A DNA stretch of 14,006 nt from Paracoccaceae bacterium. GTDB lineage: Bacteria; Pseudomonadota; Alphaproteobacteria; Rhodobacterales; Rhodobacteraceae. The stretch covers positions 1-14,006 of the forward strand of contig WFPZ01000007.1 of NCBI GenBank assembly GCA_015487335.1, given 5' to 3'. The notes under the pieces were generated by a model. It was not told where the DNA came from. It did not search any database and was given only the letters and a program-made list of their open reading frames with translations. Position numbers and translations under genes: made by a program. Positions 1 through 6,642 of the stretch are shown here, piece after piece; the stretch's first letter is position 1; the number at the start of each line of letters is the position of its first letter.

Positions 1-1421
1 GGGGCAGGCGCGCTGCGGGTCTCTCCCGGCGGGCCGGGAAGGGCGATCTGCTGCGCATCGCCGAGCGAAAGGTTTTCATCCCCGGCCATGAGCGCGGCCT
101 GCTGCGGCGCATCCGGCGAAGCCTTCGCAGGCGGGGCGTGCGGCGGTGCGGCGGGTGCCGGGGGCGTCACGATGAGGCCGGGCTCCGGAGAGCTGGCCGT
201 GCCGGCGGGGGGCAGCCCTTCGTTGACCGAAACGGGTGACGAAGAGGCCAGGGGTGTTGTCGCTGCCATGGCCCCCTGAGTGGCCGGCATGGCGGGTTGG
301 AGATCAGGGGCTTTCCCACCCGGCGGTGAGGCGGCCGGAGTGGCCGGTGAGACCGGGGCAGGGGGAGATTCCGCCGCGTCGGGAACAGCCGGGAGGGGCG
401 AATCGGGCAGGCTCGACCCTTGAATGGGCTGCGGCGGGAATGCCGCCTGTCCGGTGGAAGCGGGAGGCGTTGAGGCCGGTACCGGGGGCATGGCCGACAG
501 GCCCCATGCGGCCGAGGAGGGCAGAGCGGGGCGCGCGGCGTCGGTGCTGACGGAAGGTGCCGGTGGTGTGGCGAGCGGCCCCATTTCGCGCGAATCGGCG
601 GGCGCTGGCGGGATTGCCTGGATCGTGGCGTTGCCGATGCCGGTGCTGGACGAAGACTGAAGGGGTTGAGACGGCTCTCTTGCGGGCCGGTCCTGTGTGC
701 CTGGGGCATCGACAGCCGTGACCGGGACAGACGCTGAGGAGGCCGGGTGGCCAAACCCCGAGGGCGTGGCCTGAACAGGCTCGTCCGGTGCTGGAGTCGC
801 TGAGATGGCGGCAGTTTCGGCGAGCCCGGATTGCGGGGCGGGTGGCGCCTCGACAGCGCGGAGGACTGGCCGCGGTGGCAACTGAAGGGAAGATTCCGGA
901 GGTGCGGTCCGGGGCGAACCGGCAGGAAAGGAAGGCTCTTCGCTGGCGGGCGGGCCAGGGGGAGCAGCTGGAGAACCGGCAGGCGCATCGGGAAAGGCCT
1001 TGGTAACGGCAAAGTTTGCGGCCTTAGCGGGCAGAACCTGGGGCGATTCTCGCGATGGCCCCCTGTTGGCCGGGCCGGGGCCAGCCACTGCCATGTCGTC
1101 CGGTTCTGTCATGGCGCCCGGCTCGCCCGGTTGCGCCCCCTCCGCAAGGGCCATGGGCATGGGAGACACCCCCTGCCCGACCGCAACACCGGGCAAGGGA
1201 GGCAAAGCCGGCATCGGCACAAATGCCGGCTGAAGAGCCAGCTCCTCCGGGGGGCGGGCGGAGGGCTCCGCCTGGTCTGCCTGCGCCTCCCCGGGCCATT
1301 CGACCCCGGCATCATTTTCAAGACTGAAGGCCGCCACCTTCACTGCGGGTGGTTGCCCCTGCAGGGCGGGCAGGCCCGATACGGCCAGAGATGCCCGTGT
1401 AATGATCTGTTCCGTCAGCAT
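1..1421 (-). CDS. fliK: Probable flagellar hook-length control protein FliK, N-terminal part (runs off left edge)
   Basis: Reading the minus strand from the ATG at 1421–1419, the frame stays open for about 473 codons to the left edge with no stop, so this is a 5' fragment of a longer gene. The protein starts MLTEQIITRASLAVSGLPAL and then becomes a low-complexity Pro/Ala/Ser/Gly-rich chain with scattered acidic residues. No folded domain or membrane segment is visible. FliK is known for a long, poorly conserved, Pro-rich N-terminal ruler region followed by a conserved C-terminal substrate-switching domain, which would lie beyond base 1. The divergent neighbours are a rod-binding protein and a FlgN-like chaperone, which supports a flagellar role. 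The SD before the ATG is weak (AAAAGA-like). Coding status is fairly firm. The FliK name is an inference from composition and context; another secreted Pro-rich protein is possible. Confidence 0.6.
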   Translation of the reverse strand, partial: MLTEQIITRASLAVSGLPALQGQPPAVKVAAFSLENDAGVEWPGEAQADQAEPSARPPEELALQPAFVPMPALPPLPGVAVGQGVSPMPMALAEGAQPGEPGAMTEPDDMAVAGPGPANRGPSRESPQVLPAKAANFAVTKAFPDAPAGSPAAPPGPPASEEPSFPAGSPRTAPPESSLQLPPRPVLRAVEAPPAPQSGLAETAAISATPAPDEPVQATPSGFGHPASSASVPVTAVDAPGTQDRPAREPSQPLQSSSSTGIGNATIQAIPPAPADSREMGPLATPPAPSVSTDAARPALPSSAAWGLSAMPPVPASTPPASTGQAAFPPQPIQGSSLPDSPLPAVPDAAESPPAPVSPATPAASPPGGKAPDLQPAMPATQGAMAATTPLASSSPVSVNEGLPPAGTASSPEPGLIVTPPAPAAPPHAPPAKASPDAPQQAALMAGDENLSLGDAQQIALPGPPGETRSAPA

Positions 1422-1470
1422 GGTCTTTTGCGAGTTCTTCGCCAGTTCCGGCTATCGTGAGGGCTGCGGG

Positions 1471-1486
1471 TTACTGAATATTTACC
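1471..1486. promoter_or_regulatory. Possible CtrA-like box between divergent flagellar genes
   Basis: The 111-base gap between fliK (−) and the rod-binding gene (+) contains an AT-rich direct repeat, TTAC then seven bases then TTACC. The geometry matches the alphaproteobacterial CtrA site (TTAA-N7-TTAAC) but each half has a mismatch. It is the only AT-rich patch in the gap. CtrA is known to control flagellar genes in this order; use here is inference. Confidence 0.22.
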
Positions 1487-1532
1487 GCCTTGGGCAAAGG
1501 ATCGGGAAACTGTGTTGAATTGGAAGTATCCC

Positions 1533-1844
1533 ATGCACCTGCCTCCTGTTGCCGCCTCTGCCCTGCCCGCAACGCAAGCCCCGTCTTCCCCTGCGGAGCG
1601 CGAGGCGCAGTTGTGGAAGGCGGCCAGGCAGCTGGAGGCGTCGTTTCTGGCGGAAATGCTCAAATCGGCCGGCTTGGGCGCGCCGCGGCAGGAATTCGGC
1701 GGCGGCGCGGGGGAGGAGCAGTTCGGTTCTTTTCTCAGGCAGGCACAGGCGGACCTGATGGTGGAGGCCGGGGGCATCGGCCTTGCGGAGGCGCTGTTCG
1801 AATCGCTCAAGGAGCAGGAGGCGGGCGATGTTCGGGGCCGGTGA
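1533..1844 (+). CDS. Flagellar rod-binding protein (FlgJ N-terminal domain only)
   Basis: A 103-aa protein corresponding to the rod-binding domain found at the N-terminus of FlgJ, a cap or scaffold protein needed for flagellar rod assembly in the periplasm. The conserved core runs from about residue 29 to 92: ARQLEASFLAEMLKSAG, then EEQFGSFLRQ, then GGIGLAEALFESL. No muramidase (peptidoglycan hydrolase) domain follows, as in many alphaproteobacteria, where that activity comes from a separate protein. The ATG at 1533 is chosen because GGAAG (1522–1526) lies six bases upstream; GTG (1512) and TTG (1515) upstream in frame lack an SD. The gene overlaps the next one by 17 bases, implying translational coupling. 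Domain identification is confident by motif; naming it FlgJ outright would overstate it. Confidence 0.8.
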   Translation: MHLPPVAASALPATQAPSSPAEREAQLWKAARQLEASFLAEMLKSAGLGAPRQEFGGGAGEEQFGSFLRQAQADLMVEAGGIGLAEALFESLKEQEAGDVRGR

Positions 1845-2175
1845 CCTGGTGGATCGTTTCGAGGACCTTCTCGAGAAGGAGCGCGCGGCGATCCTCGAGG
1901 GAAACTTCGACTTCCTGAAACGGGCGGTTGCGGAAAAGGAGCGGCTGGTCAGTGCCCTCGGGGCAGCCGGAGAGGATGTCTCGCGGCTGAGGCGGTTGCG
2001 CGAAAAGGCGGAAGGGAACCGCCTGCTGCTGGAAGCGGCCGGACGCGGGATCCGGGCGGCGGCAGAACGGCTTGCGGGGCTGCATGGCCCGGCGCCGGCG
2101 CTTTCCACCTATGACAGCTCCGGGCGGCGGCAGAGGCTCGAAACGGCATCGGGAAAGCTGGAAAGCAGGGCCTGA
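1828..2175 (+). CDS. flgN: FlgN-like flagellar export chaperone
   Basis: A 115-aa, highly charged, mostly helical protein with heptad-like Leu spacing over residues 5–85, rich in Glu, Arg and Ala, and a conserved-looking LSTYDSSGRRQRL tail near residues 92–104. Size, helical character and position fit FlgN, the cytoplasmic chaperone that holds the hook-associated proteins FlgK and FlgL for type III flagellar export. The ATG at 1828 has an AGGAGG (1816–1821) six bases upstream; the longer frame opening at 1783 would begin inside the upstream gene with an Arg-rich stretch unlike this family. The start lies within the 3' end of the rod-binding gene. FlgN proteins diverge strongly in sequence, so the assignment relies partly on context; another small coiled-coil flagellar protein remains possible. 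Confidence 0.62.
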   Translation: MFGAGDLVDRFEDLLEKERAAILEGNFDFLKRAVAEKERLVSALGAAGEDVSRLRRLREKAEGNRLLLEAAGRGIRAAAERLAGLHGPAPALSTYDSSGRRQRLETASGKLESRA

Positions 2176-2461
2176 GGTGGGGTGACCTGCCGAGTGGCGA
2201 GGAGGCGCTCGGGTCGTCGTCCTCTGACGTTACGGCGTGGCGGTCGCGTGCAGCCCGAAGGCGTTTACTAAAATGCCGAACAAAGCGCCGGCCCCGTTTA
2301 GCGATCTCTTAAGCACATGAGCGGCAGTCTGGGCCTGCGTCCCTCATGGGCGGCGCGGCCGGCCGGTGCCGGGGCCGCAGTTGTCAGAATGACATCCATG
2401 GCGCCATTGCGGCGCGGTTTCTCAATCCGGCGCAAAGCGCCGATCGAAGAAGGAAGTGAAA
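2176..2461 (+). promoter_or_regulatory. Flagellin promoter/leader region with hairpins
   Basis: About 285 noncoding bases precede the flagellin gene, long for this gene-dense window. Contents: a CtrA-like repeat at 2298–2313; a strong GC hairpin with outer arms GCGGCC (2355–2360) and GGCCGC (2373–2378); a perfect 10-base palindrome ATGGCGCCAT (2398–2407); and a tight stem-loop CGGCGC-AAA-GCGCCG (2428–2442) just before the SD. No convincing sigma-28 (TAAA-N15-GCCGATAA) or sigma-54 (GG-N10-GC) promoter was found. The leader is a plausible target for FlbT-type control of flagellin mRNA; that is inference. Confidence 0.45.
2298..2313. promoter_or_regulatory. Candidate CtrA-type box upstream of flagellin
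   Basis: TTAG (2298–2301), seven bases, then TTAAG (2309–2313) differs from the CtrA core TTAA-N7-TTAA at one position. It lies about 150 bases before the flagellin start. The spacing matches the site in the fliK/rod-binding gap. Binding is unproven, and such short motifs arise by chance. Confidence 0.3.
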
Positions 2462-3928
2462 ATGTCCTCCATTCTGACCAACAAGAGCGCGATGGTCGCG
2501 CTGCAGACACTGAAGACCATCAACACCAGCCTGGCCAAGACCCAGAGTGAAATCTCTACCGGTATGAAGGTGGCCACGGCAAAGGACAATGCGTCGATCT
2601 GGGCCATTTCCAAGGTGATGGAAGCGGACGTGAAAGGCTTCAAGGGGATTGCCGAAAGCCTTTCGCTGGGTGAATCAACCGTGGCCGTGGCACGTCAGGC
2701 GGCGGAGACCGTCACCGACCTGCTGACCGATATCAAGAGCAAGATCGTCGCCGCCCAGGAACAGAACGTGGACCGGGAGAAGATCCAGACGGATATCACG
2801 GCGCTGAGAGATCAGATCAACTCGGTGGTGAATGCGGCGCAGTTCAACGGGCTGAACCTGCTCAAGGGCACGGATGATGTGAACATCCTCTCCTCGCTCG
2901 ATCGCGCCAGCGATGGCTCCGTCTCGGCAAACAGCATCACCGTTGCCAGGCAGGACATGACGACCACCGCCGGTGTTCTGGGGACGGGGACGGACCTTTC
3001 GCCCAACGCGACGCTTTCGGATACTTCGGCCAGCAACGTGGGCAACTCCGAAACGATAACCATCGCCACCGATGCCGACATGAGCGACAACACCATTTCG
3101 CTTACCATCGGCGGAGCGACGCTGAACTATGCGGCCGGCGACCTGAGCGGCGATCAGGATGCGGCGGCTGCCGCCATCGCCGGCGACATCAACGCACTTG
3201 GGATCGTGGGGGTGACGGCAAGCGTTTCGACCAACGTCATCACCCTTACCTCGACCCGCGCCTTCGAGGACGTGGCGCTTTCGGCCACCGGGGCAACCGC
3301 TTCGGCCGCCGCAATTGCAGAACGCGCCGAAACCCTGACATTTTCGGCCGTGGCTGCCGTGGCAGAGGGTGATGGCTACCAGGTTAGCATTGACGGCAAG
3401 GATTTTACCTATGTGGCAGGCAAGGGTGAAACCTTCGAGGATGTGGCCAAGGGTCTCAAGGCGGCTGTCGATGGCGGTAACCTTCCCGATATCACCACGC
3501 AGGTGGTTCAGAATGACAATGGCGAATGGGTGCTGAAGATCGACAACAACGGGGCTTCGGCTGTTACCCTGGCACGTGCCGGTGCAGCGGGTGGTCAGGC
3601 CTCTGGCGGGCTGTTCGGGCTGGAAGCGATCGATGTGCGTACCGACGCTGGCGCGCAGGCCGCCCTGTCCAACATCGAAACCCTGATCAACAATTCGATC
3701 GACGGTGCCGCGGCTTTCGGTTCGGCCCAGGGACGGATCGAAACCCAGTCCAACTTCATCAGCAAGCTGACCGATTCGCTCAAGGCCGGCATCGGCACGC
3801 TGGTGGATGCCAACATGGAAGAGGCCTCGGCCAGGTTGCAGGCGCTTCAGGTTCAGCAGCAGCTGGGCATTCAGGCCCTGTCCATCGCGAACCAGTCGCC
3901 GCAGTCGATTCTCTCGCTGTTCAGGTAA
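2462..3928 (+). CDS. fliC: Flagellin
   Basis: A 488-aa filament subunit, exported through the flagellar type III apparatus and polymerised outside the cell. The N-terminal D0/D1 helices (residues 1–136) carry the expected landmarks, including LQTLKTINTSLAKTQSEIST and FNGLNLLKG. The C-terminal D1/D0 helices (about 393–488) end in LGIQALSIANQSPQSILSLF. The middle (about 197–370) is the variable surface region and holds two related beta-rich modules of about 80 residues. There is no Cys and no signal peptide, as is normal for flagellins. The ATG at 2462 has AAGGAAG about seven bases upstream; a GTG two codons earlier (2456) overlaps that SD and is rejected. It is transcribed alone: a long leader lies upstream and a terminator directly downstream. 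Identification is secure. Confidence 0.97.
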   Translation: MSSILTNKSAMVALQTLKTINTSLAKTQSEISTGMKVATAKDNASIWAISKVMEADVKGFKGIAESLSLGESTVAVARQAAETVTDLLTDIKSKIVAAQEQNVDREKIQTDITALRDQINSVVNAAQFNGLNLLKGTDDVNILSSLDRASDGSVSANSITVARQDMTTTAGVLGTGTDLSPNATLSDTSASNVGNSETITIATDADMSDNTISLTIGGATLNYAAGDLSGDQDAAAAAIAGDINALGIVGVTASVSTNVITLTSTRAFEDVALSATGATASAAAIAERAETLTFSAVAAVAEGDGYQVSIDGKDFTYVAGKGETFEDVAKGLKAAVDGGNLPDITTQVVQNDNGEWVLKIDNNGASAVTLARAGAAGGQASGGLFGLEAIDVRTDAGAQAALSNIETLINNSIDGAAAFGSAQGRIETQSNFISKLTDSLKAGIGTLVDANMEEASARLQALQVQQQLGIQALSIANQSPQSILSLFR

Positions 3929-3935
3929 GGGGCGC

Positions 3936-3973
3936 AAAGGGGGCGCTCTCTGAGCTCTGAGGGCGCCTCCTTT
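3936..3973 (+). terminator. Rho-independent terminator after flagellin
   Basis: AAAGGGGGCGC (3936–3946) pairs with GCGCCTCCTTT (3963–3973) over 11 bp with one G-U, and the stem extends inward by CTC/GAG. It begins eight bases after the flagellin stop codon. The stem ends in A/T pairs followed by GTTTCC, so the U-tract is short. It separates the abundant flagellin mRNA from the flaF operon. Confidence 0.75.
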
Positions 3974-4009
3974 GTTTCCGGATCTACCTCACGTCAACAC
4001 CCCGACATC

Positions 4010-4026
4010 AGGAGGACCCTGACTTG
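4010..4026 (+). promoter_or_regulatory. Strong SD selecting a TTG start for flaF
   Basis: AGGAGG at 4010–4015 stands eight bases before the TTG at 4024. The nearest in-frame ATG (4039) would be 23 bases from the SD, too far. The resulting N-terminus, MNALNMAREAYS, has the usual FlaF look, so TTG is the likely start. Confidence 0.65.
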
Positions 4027-4395
4027 AACGCATTGAACATGGCCCGCGAGGCTTATTCCGCCGCTGCCGCACCGATCCGCTCCGAGCGCAGCACCGAATA
4101 TCAGGTTTTCGCGAAAATCACGCAGAAGCTGCGCAGCGCCGAAAGCCGGGGAGATTTCCCTTCTCTCAGCCAGGCGCTGCACGACAACCGCCGCCTGTGG
4201 ACGCTTCTTGCCAGCGATGTGGCAGATCCGGGAAACGGGCTGCCAAAAGACCTGCGCGCGAGGCTCTTCTATCTCGCAGAGTTCGTATTTCACCACACGT
4301 CCAAGGTATTGCGCGGTGAGGCGAAGGCCGATGCGCTGATCGAGGTCAATGTGGCCGTGATGCGTGGCCTGCAGGGCGAGGCAGGTGAACCATGA
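4024..4395 (+). CDS. flaF: Flagellar biosynthesis regulator FlaF
   Basis: A 123-aa helical protein of the FlaF family, which in alphaproteobacteria such as Caulobacter is required for flagellin synthesis or secretion and acts opposite to FlbT. Family features include the N-terminal MNALNMAREAYSAAAAPIR, the RSTEYQVFAKITQKLR segment (22–37), the conserved LHDNRRLWTLLASDVADPGN (52–71) and LPKDLRARLFYLAEFVFHHT (73–92). The start is TTG, chosen for its SD. The stop codon overlaps the flbT start (ATGA at 4392–4395), so the two proteins are translationally coupled. It sits just after the flagellin terminator, the usual family position. No membrane segment is present. Identification is confident. Confidence 0.93.
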   Translation: MNALNMAREAYSAAAAPIRSERSTEYQVFAKITQKLRSAESRGDFPSLSQALHDNRRLWTLLASDVADPGNGLPKDLRARLFYLAEFVFHHTSKVLRGEAKADALIEVNVAVMRGLQGEAGEP

Positions 4396-4796
4396 GTGGC
4401 CTTGTTCTGAAACTGGGGCCTCGCGAACGAGTGCTCATCAACGGTGCGGTGGTCGAGAACGGGGACCGGCGCTGTCGGTTTTCCATTCTCACCCCCAACG
4501 CGAATATCCTGCGCCTGCGGGATGCGATCCATCCGCAGGAGGTGAACACTCCCGTGCGGCGGGTGTGTTACGTGGCGCAGCTTGTCCTTTCCGGCGATGC
4601 CGAGCCTAAGGAGGCAGGCATTCAGCTTCTGCGCGGGATCGAGCAGCTCAGCCAGGTCTTCATCGACCCGGACAGCCGGCGTCTGCTAACCGCCGCCACC
4701 GAGCATGTTCTGGAAGAAAGATTTTACCAGGCGCTGAAGACATTGCGAGAACTTCTGCCAAGGGAGGGCCGGCTGCTGGCGGCAGCACAGGCATGA
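4392..4796 (+). CDS. flbT: Flagellin mRNA regulator FlbT
   Basis: A 134-aa FlbT protein. In Caulobacter, FlbT acts after transcription: it associates with the 5' leader of flagellin mRNA and promotes its decay when hook assembly is incomplete. Visible family landmarks are the start MSGLVLKLGPRERVLINGAV, followed by RCRFSILTPNANILR (30–44), and a helical second half including GIEQLSQVFID (near 77–87) and FYQALKTLRELLPREGRLL. It overlaps flaF upstream and the DUF1217 gene downstream (ATGA at 4793–4796), forming a three-gene coupled operon. The nearest candidate target in this window is the structured flagellin leader at 2355–2442. The family call is confident; the target RNA is inference. Confidence 0.93.
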   Translation: MSGLVLKLGPRERVLINGAVVENGDRRCRFSILTPNANILRLRDAIHPQEVNTPVRRVCYVAQLVLSGDAEPKEAGIQLLRGIEQLSQVFIDPDSRRLLTAATEHVLEERFYQALKTLRELLPREGRLLAAAQA

Positions 4797-5605
4797 GCTA
4801 TGCGGTTGCCCTTCCCATGGGAGGAATTGCCGGCTGGGCCTTTCTGAAAAGGACCCAGGCGGCGCAGTTGCAGACATTCAGCAATTCCTCTGTCATTCAG
4901 CGAGACACAAGCTACTTTCGCGAGAACATTGCCAGGGTCGAGACGGCAGAGCAGCTGGTGAATGACCGCCGGTTGCTGGCTGTGGCCCTGGGGGCTTTCG
5001 GCCTGAAAGAGGATCTGGAAAACAGATTCTTCATCCGGAAGGTATTGGAAAGCAATCCGGTGGACCGGGACTCTCTGGCCTTCAGGCTTTCCGACAAGCG
5101 ATATCTGGAACTTTCCCGGGCTTTCGGTTTCGGCTCTCCCGGGTTTGCGAGAACCACACGTCCCGGATTCGCCGATGAGATCGTGGCACGTTACGAAACA
5201 CGCCAGTTTCAGATTGCGGTTGGAGAGCAGGATGAAAACATGCGCTTGGCTCTTGCCGCGGAGGAAGAACTTTCAGCCCTGTCGGAGCGAAGGCTGTCGG
5301 AAACCGGCAAATGGTATCTGGTGATGGGCACACCGCCTCTGCGCAAGGTGTTCGAAACGGCCCTCGGTCTGCCCGCATCCATGGCCTCGCTGGATCTGGG
5401 CCAGCAGCTGAACATTTTTCGCGAGGCTGCACAGAAGAGGCTGGGATCCGATTCGGTGACGGAAATAGCCGGCCCGGAAAAGCGTGAAAAACTGATCAGG
5501 CAATTCCTGGTGAGAGCCGAGGCAGGCGGATTTTCCGCCTTCACGCCAGGGGCCGCAGCCTTGACATTGTTGCAATCTGCCAGCGGGGCGGGTGCCCGGA
5601 TTTAG
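4793..5605 (+). CDS. DUF1217 family flagellar-cluster protein
   Basis: A 270-aa protein starting MSYAVALPMGGIAGWAFLKR, with repeated segments of the DUF1217 type: DTSYFRENIARVETAEQLVND (about 38–58), LLAVALGAFGL followed by ENRFFIRKVLESNP, and later GKWYLVMGTPPLRKVFETA. It is mostly helical and has no transmembrane segment. DUF1217 proteins are common in alphaproteobacterial flagellar loci, often beside flaF and flbT, but I know of no established biochemical function. Its start overlaps the flbT stop, so it is likely produced with the flagellin regulators. A decayed insertion sequence begins almost directly after its TAG stop; its C-terminus could have been altered by that insertion, although the length appears ordinary. 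The family call is good; the role is unknown. Confidence 0.82.
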   Translation: MSYAVALPMGGIAGWAFLKRTQAAQLQTFSNSSVIQRDTSYFRENIARVETAEQLVNDRRLLAVALGAFGLKEDLENRFFIRKVLESNPVDRDSLAFRLSDKRYLELSRAFGFGSPGFARTTRPGFADEIVARYETRQFQIAVGEQDENMRLALAAEEELSALSERRLSETGKWYLVMGTPPLRKVFETALGLPASMASLDLGQQLNIFREAAQKRLGSDSVTEIAGPEKREKLIRQFLVRAEAGGFSAFTPGAAALTLLQSASGAGARI

Positions 5606-6240
5606 CTCCTCCGGAAAATCGGACCCTGAGGCAAGCTACGATTCGTTGTCTGCCGGTCTTCGACGAGAAGGAGATCAGAGATGTTGAAACGGAAGCAGCG
5701 TTCGCCGGGTTTCAAGGCGAAGGTGGCGCTTGAAGCGCTGAAGGGTGAGCGGACAGGGGCCTTCTTTATCTGGTGGCGATCATGGACTGACATACCCGCA
5801 AGGTGCTGGCTTGGCGCATATCGAACACGCTGGAGGCCGACTTCTGCGTCGAGGCGCTGAACGAGGCCATCGGCCAGGTTCGGCCCGCCCGCACGCCCTT
5901 GGCCTGATCGACCGGCTGCGCCGATCCGGCGTGCGCATCTCGATGGGGTCAAGGGACGGTTCTCGACAACATCTTCGGGGAACGGCTCTGGCGGAACCCG
6001 AACCGGAGGTCTGCGAAGCGAAATACGAATGCGTCTACCTGCACGCCTGGGGAACCGGATCAGAGGTCAGGGCGGGCGCCGGCAAATGGATCGACCCCTA
6101 CAACCACAAGCACGCCTATCCCGCTTCTGGCGGCAAACCCCAGCCGTGGTTCATTGGCCGAGAAAAGAAGAAACCGGACCCGATCGGCGGGGATGAAGAA
6201 TAGCTCAAGTTATGCAGAAAGTTGCCCAAACTTGAAGAAT
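5606..6240 (+). mobile_element. Decayed IS3-family insertion sequence (approximate limits)
   Basis: The stretch between the DUF1217 stop and about 6240 appears to be one degraded IS3-type element. It comprises a 5' noncoding part (5606–5680), remnants of orfA and orfB, and a 3' tail containing the inverted repeat TCAAGTT (6205–6211) / AACTTGA (6229–6235). I could not identify a matching pair of terminal inverted repeats or a target-site duplication, so both ends are estimates. Loss of the ends and internal deletions mean it cannot move by itself. Confidence 0.55.
5681..6203 (+). pseudogene. IS3-family transposase remnant (orfA/orfB)
   Basis: The ATG at 5681 follows a GAAGGAG SD and opens with a typical IS3 orfA N-terminus (MLKRKQRSPGFKAKVALEAL) that breaks off after about 25 residues. 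It runs straight into the middle of orfB in another frame: LYLVAIMD (5764–5787), a TGA where Trp is expected (5788–5790), then HTRKVLAWRISNTLEADFC. Further on, LIDRLRRSGVRISM, DNIFGERLWR (5965–5994) and KYECVYLHAWGTGSE appear in shifting frames, up to a stop near 6203. The segments that should carry the first and second catalytic Asp are missing; the Glu region (ERLWR) survives. This is a dead copy with at least two internal deletions, small indels and a nonsense change. The family assignment is confident from these motifs. Confidence 0.85.
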
Positions 6241-6642
6241 GGCTCGACGCGCGGGCGGCACGTTGTCCGCTCGCCGCTACGATCTTTTCTCGGCGTGCCT
6301 GATGTCCGGGCGCTTCGCCCGTGTCGTCCGCTCCTGCTGGGGCAGTGAGAACAGTCTGTACTGGAGCCCTATGGCATCGTCACGAGGATGCTTCCTCCGA
6401 AACCGAAGAGACAACGCCCCCGAAAAGCTTTGCCATCCATCCCCCGACGCCTCACCCTCAACCTCCTGTAAACGGCAAGGCCAATCCCCCCATCAGTCGC
6501 CAACGCAAGCGCGCAGGATGGTCCGATAACCTTGCAAGATCAATTATCGGTCAAATGCGGCAGGCCCGTCCGCCTTCCGGCTGGTTGACACGCCGCAACG
6601 CTTGCCGCATCCCCTTGGGTATTTGAGCAGCGAGGCCAGCCA
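6204..6642. other. Intergenic stretch without a recognisable gene
   Basis: About 440 bases between the IS remnant and the UDP-glucose dehydrogenase gene. Short open frames exist on the plus strand (for example 6239–6529), but they have no convincing SD, no familiar motif and an odd Ser/Arg/Pro/Cys-rich composition. The minus strand gives nothing recognisable either. No tRNA cloverleaf was seen. Besides the IS tail and one possible promoter hexamer near 6585, I see nothing interpretable. It is likely decayed DNA at a rearrangement junction. Confidence 0.5.
6585..6613 (+). promoter_or_regulatory. Possible sigma-70-type promoter for ugd
   Basis: A perfect TTGACA (6585–6590) is followed after 17 bases by CATCCC (6608–6613), a poor match to TATAAT. 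It lies 30–58 bases before the ugd start. Alphaproteobacterial housekeeping promoters often have a good -35 and weak -10, so it is plausible but unproven. Confidence 0.28.

Noticed and set aside
167..1012. An Arg/Pro-rich 281-codon minus-strand frame within the fliK region
   Set aside because: It lies in a different frame from the 473-codon frame starting at 1421, which covers the entire region with a sensible start and continues off the edge.
2262..2310. CTAAA near 2267 as a sigma-28 promoter for flagellin
   Set aside because: No GCCGATAA-like -10 follows at 14–16 bases; only a partial GCCG match was found.
2399..2416. TGGCGCCATTGCGGC as a sigma-54 promoter
   Set aside because: The GG and GC elements lack the right TTGC alignment at the required spacing; it reads better as part of a palindrome.
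2675..3937. A 420-codon minus-strand frame opposite flagellin
   Set aside because: It is low-complexity Gly/Arg/His-rich and fully antisense to a certain flagellin gene.
6239..6626. Overlapping short plus-strand ORFs of about 96–101 codons after the IS remnant
   Set aside because: They have no SD, no recognised motif and an unusual composition, and they overlap each other in different frames; probably noncoding.
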